From NCBI GenBank assembly GCA_964428935.1, contig CAYSAG010000247.1, positions 1 to 7,824 of the forward strand: a stretch of DNA of 7,824 bases. The letters run 5' to 3'. The translations under genes and the position numbers were made by a program. Of the stretch, positions 5,398-7,824 are shown one piece after another (positions within the stretch are counted from its first letter, which is position 1; every line of letters begins with the position of its first letter). This DNA comes from JAADHY01 sp964428935. Lineage in GTDB: Bacteria > Planctomycetota > Planctomycetia > Planctomycetales > Planctomycetaceae. The notes beneath the pieces are model-generated. The model was not told where the DNA came from and did no database searches. It saw only the letters and a program-made list of their open reading frames with translations.

Positions 5398-7413
5398 TCA
5401 CTGCTCAATCAGCTTGAAAAACTCTTCTTCGGTCAACGTCGGCACGCCCAGTTGGCGGGCCTTGTCAAGCTTGCTGCCGGGGTTCTCGCCGACGACCACG
5501 AAGTCGGTCTTTCGAGACACGCTGCTGGCCGGTTTGCCGCCGAGCCGGTGAATGAGTTCGTTGACTTCGTCTCGCGTCAGACGACTGAGCGTTCCGGTGA
5601 CGACAATGGTCTTGCCTTCCAGCTTTCGCTCGGCAGCCTGCGGCTCCGCCGACGGCTCGCCCATGTTGACGCCCAACTCGGCCAACTCGCGAATCAACTT
5701 GCGGCCGTAGTCCGAGTGCAAGAACTCGTACACCGACTTGGCAATGACCGGCCCGACTTCCTCGACGGCCGCCAAGTCTTCCTCCTTCGCCCGACACAGG
5801 TTTTCCATGGTTTGGAAACGCTGGGCGAGAATCTGAGCGGTGCGAGTTCCGACGTGGCGAATGGCCAGTCCGGCCAGAAGCCGCCACAGCGGCCGCTTTT
5901 TCGATGCCTCGATGTTCGCCAACAGCTTGTCGACCGACTTTTCGCCCAGCCGCTCCAGCTGAATCAACTCGTCGCGGTGGTCCTTCAGCCGGTACAGGTC
6001 CGGCAGTTCTTTCAGCAAGCCGGCGTCAATGAGCTGGTCGATGACCTTTTCGCCCAGCCCTTCAATGTCCATGGCCTGTCGCGACGCGAAGTAGCGCACG
6101 GTCTCGCGAAACTGAGCCGGGCAGTTGGGGTTGGGACAGCGAATGTAAACCCCGCCTTCGTCCTGCACGACGGGCGTCTTGCACTGCGGGCACTTGGTCG
6201 GGAAACGGAAGGGACGTTCCGAGCCGTCGCGCCGGTGAACCTCCACTCGCACCACGTGCGGAATGATTTTCCCCGCCTTTTCGACCACGACCCAGTCGCC
6301 GATTCGCAGTCCCAGACGGCGAATTTCGTCGCGGTTGTGGAGGCTGGCGCGCGACACCGTCGTGCCGGCAATCTCGACCGGCTCCAGCAGGGCCACCGGC
6401 GTCAACATGCCGGACTTGCCCACCTGGACCGTGACGTCCCGCACGCGCGTGACCGCTTCGTACTTTTCCCACTTGTAGGCAATGACCCACCGGGGGCTCT
6501 TGGTCGTTTGCCCCAGCCGTTCGCGGTAGTCGAATCGGTTGACCTTGAAGACCAGGCCGTCGACCTCGAAGTCCAGCGTGTGAATGGCCTCCATCATTTC
6601 GTGAGCCAGCTCGACGGCTTCCTTCATGGAAGAAGCCAGACGGACGCCGGGCGTGGTCGGAATGCCCAGCTCGCGAATCGCCTGCAGGAATTCCATGTGC
6701 GTCCGAAACTCGACGCCTTCGGTGTAGCCGAGTCCGTGAGCGAGGAAGCGGATGCGTCGAGCGGCACAGAGGCGGGGGTCGAGCAGCTTCAGCGTGCCGG
6801 CCGTGGCGTTTCGCGGGTTCGCAAACGGCTGCTCGCCCCGCTCCTCCTGCTCCGCCCTCAGCCGAGCGAAGTCCGAGTTGGTCATGTACGCTTCGCCGCG
6901 AATTTCAATGACCGGCGGAACGTGGTCGCCGTACAGACGCAACGGGACGCCGCGCAGGGTCCGAGCGTTGTGAGTAATGTCGTCGCCGACCCGACCGTCG
7001 CCGCGCGTCACCCCTCGAGTCAACCGGCCGTTCTCGTACCAAAGAGCCAGCGCGACACCATCGACCTTGTACTCAATCGTGTACTCGACCTTCCTGACGT
7101 CGCCCAGCAGCTTGCGGACCCGTGCGTCGAAGTCGAACAGTTCCTTCTCGTCGTAGCAGTTGTCGATCGACAGCATGGGCACGCGGTGCCGAAAGGACTC
7201 GAAGCCCTCAATGGGTTCACCGCCGACCTTGTGAGTCGGACTGTCGGGCGAGTCGTACTGGGGGTACTTCCGCTCCAGCTCCTGCAGCCGCTTGACCAGC
7301 TGGTCGTACTCGTAGTCGCTGATTTCGGGCCGAGCTTCGACGTAGTAGAGCCGGTTGTGCCGCTCAATCTCTGCCCGCAGCCGCTCGATTTCTTTCCGAA
7401 TGGCTTCCGACAT
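5398..7413 (-). CDS. ligA: NAD-dependent DNA ligase LigA
   Basis: Full-length bacterial DNA ligase (671 aa, the same length as the E. coli enzyme), which seals nicks in replication and repair using NAD+ as AMP donor. Domains in order: Ia with the NMN-binding HNRLYYVEARPEISDYEYD (19-37); adenylation domain with PMLSIDN (79-85), the active-site lysine Lys117 in EYKVDG (115-119 region), RGDGRVGDD (137-145), FANPRNATAGTLK (197-209) and EVDGLVFKV (283-291); OB fold around 325-395 with GKSGMLTPVA and ASLHN; zinc finger Cys408, Cys411, Cys426, Cys431; helix-hairpin-helix region about 445-585; BRCT domain about 597-671. The ATG at 7413 starts exactly where domain Ia begins and has AAGGGGGG five bases upstream; an in-frame GTG at 7527 would add a Cys-rich stretch with no family match. 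Motif V keeps Lys314, but the usual Phe-Pro after it is Trp-Glu. First gene of the same-strand series. Confidence 0.98.
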   Translation of the reverse strand: MSEAIRKEIERLRAEIERHNRLYYVEARPEISDYEYDQLVKRLQELERKYPQYDSPDSPTHKVGGEPIEGFESFRHRVPMLSIDNCYDEKELFDFDARVRKLLGDVRKVEYTIEYKVDGVALALWYENGRLTRGVTRGDGRVGDDITHNARTLRGVPLRLYGDHVPPVIEIRGEAYMTNSDFARLRAEQEERGEQPFANPRNATAGTLKLLDPRLCAARRIRFLAHGLGYTEGVEFRTHMEFLQAIRELGIPTTPGVRLASSMKEAVELAHEMMEAIHTLDFEVDGLVFKVNRFDYRERLGQTTKSPRWVIAYKWEKYEAVTRVRDVTVQVGKSGMLTPVALLEPVEIAGTTVSRASLHNRDEIRRLGLRIGDWVVVEKAGKIIPHVVRVEVHRRDGSERPFRFPTKCPQCKTPVVQDEGGVYIRCPNPNCPAQFRETVRYFASRQAMDIEGLGEKVIDQLIDAGLLKELPDLYRLKDHRDELIQLERLGEKSVDKLLANIEASKKRPLWRLLAGLAIRHVGTRTAQILAQRFQTMENLCRAKEEDLAAVEEVGPVIAKSVYEFLHSDYGRKLIRELAELGVNMGEPSAEPQAAERKLEGKTIVVTGTLSRLTRDEVNELIHRLGGKPASSVSRKTDFVVVGENPGSKLDKARQLGVPTLTEEEFFKLIEQ

Positions 7414-7418
7414 GGCCG

Positions 7419-7426
7419 CCCCCCTT
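7419..7426 (-). promoter_or_regulatory. Ribosome binding site of ligA
   Basis: AAGGGGGG on the minus strand, five bases before the ATG at 7413. It supports the 671-aa start over the upstream GTG at 7527. Confidence 0.65.
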
Positions 7427-7824
7427 CGTTCCGACAGGACGACGCACCCGCTGCAACTCAACGTGGTTCTCGCCACCACACAGGCCCCGCACAACCACCG
7501 GCCCTGTTCGTTCAGGCCTTTGGGCACCGTCGCGCCAGCAGTTCGTGCAATCGGTCGACCGAAACCGGCCGGGGGCCTTGGTCGCCCTTGCGAGTCGAAG
7601 AAAGAGTAGTCTCGGCCGGCCAGATGTACAAGGCGGACCAGCCGAGGATTGGGGCTTGAAAGGAGACGGCTGTTCGGGCGCCACCCAGACGCTCCGGGCT
7701 GTGCGCCGCCAGCCGCGCTGCTCCGCGCGCTGCAACCGCACGGCGGTGTGGATTTGACTTGCCGGCCAACCTAGTGCTGTGTCACGCCGAAAAGTTGGGA
7801 CTCAGTCGACTGTGGCGAACTGTC
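7427..7824. other. Region upstream of ligA without a supported gene
   Basis: Nearly 400 bases with no gene I can support on either strand. A TTG-started minus frame (7512-7769, 85 codons) ends in a stretch with coding-like codon use, VSVDRLHELLARR, but its first half is low-complexity and I recognise nothing in it. The stretch holds a 12-bp palindrome at 7551-7562 and a GGCCGGCC at 7616-7623. Past about 7770 the sequence becomes less GC-rich and may belong to something continuing beyond the edge. The ligA promoter should be here, but I see no clear -35/-10 pair. Confidence 0.5.
7551..7562. repeat. 12-bp perfect palindrome upstream of ligA
   Basis: TCGGTCGACCGA is its own reverse complement and lies 138 bases before the ligA start. 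It could be an operator for a dimeric regulator, but GTCGAC-type hexamers are frequent in this genome (the window has several), so chance is a real alternative. Confidence 0.35.

Noticed and set aside
5452..7659. 735-codon open frame on the plus strand opposite ligA
   Set aside because: It is the antisense shadow of a clear full-length LigA; its translation has no recognisable domain and is the usual by-product of GC-rich codon bias.
7512..7769. 85-codon minus-strand frame upstream of ligA
   Set aside because: TTG start, low-complexity first half, no recognised family and no ribosome site; not enough to call a gene.
1..7824. CRISPR array, tRNA, rRNA, phage or defence genes
   Set aside because: No regularly spaced direct repeats, no tRNA-like cloverleaf and no relevant protein families were found on either strand.

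Overview
The window looks like an ordinary stretch of a GC-rich bacterial chromosome. All six genes I can support lie on the minus strand, so they read from the right edge to the left. From high to low coordinates they are: NAD-dependent DNA ligase (ligA), an M20-family metallopeptidase, a zinc-dependent sugar-acid dehydrogenase close to E. coli L-galactonate dehydrogenase (LgoD/YjjN), a xylose-isomerase-like TIM-barrel epimerase, a UxaE-type tagaturonate epimerase, and an RbsD/FucU-type sugar mutarotase cut by the left edge. The gene content, the loose spacing (62-233 bp gaps, no overlaps) and the ligase sequence would suit a planctomycete or a related free-living saccharolytic bacterium. That placement is an inference from memory of family sequences, not a demonstrated assignment.

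Right part (about 4027-7824): housekeeping. LigA is full length (671 aa) with every expected domain. The peptidase behind it has a complete set of M20 metal ligands. The 411 bp to the right of ligA contain no gene I can support. They hold a 12-bp palindrome and, at the extreme right edge, a composition change that might be the tip of an insertion sequence.

Left part (1-3793): a four-gene sugar-acid module. The dehydrogenase resembles the enzyme that oxidises L-galactonate to D-tagaturonate. The UxaE-like protein resembles the enzyme that interconverts D-tagaturonate and D-fructuronate. The mutarotase belongs to a family that acts on L-fucose (6-deoxy-L-galactose) and ribose. The TIM-barrel protein has the metal/catalytic tetrad of ketose 3-epimerases. 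Together they suggest a catabolic route in which L-galactose or a similar L-sugar enters as its aldonate, becomes D-tagaturonate and is epimerised to D-fructuronate for the standard hexuronate pathway. This is the most interesting content of the window, but it is a hypothesis: sugar oxidase, lactonase, reductase and transporter genes are not in view. Small GC-rich stem-loops lie in several of the gaps inside and just before this module. None has the T-tract of a classical terminator.
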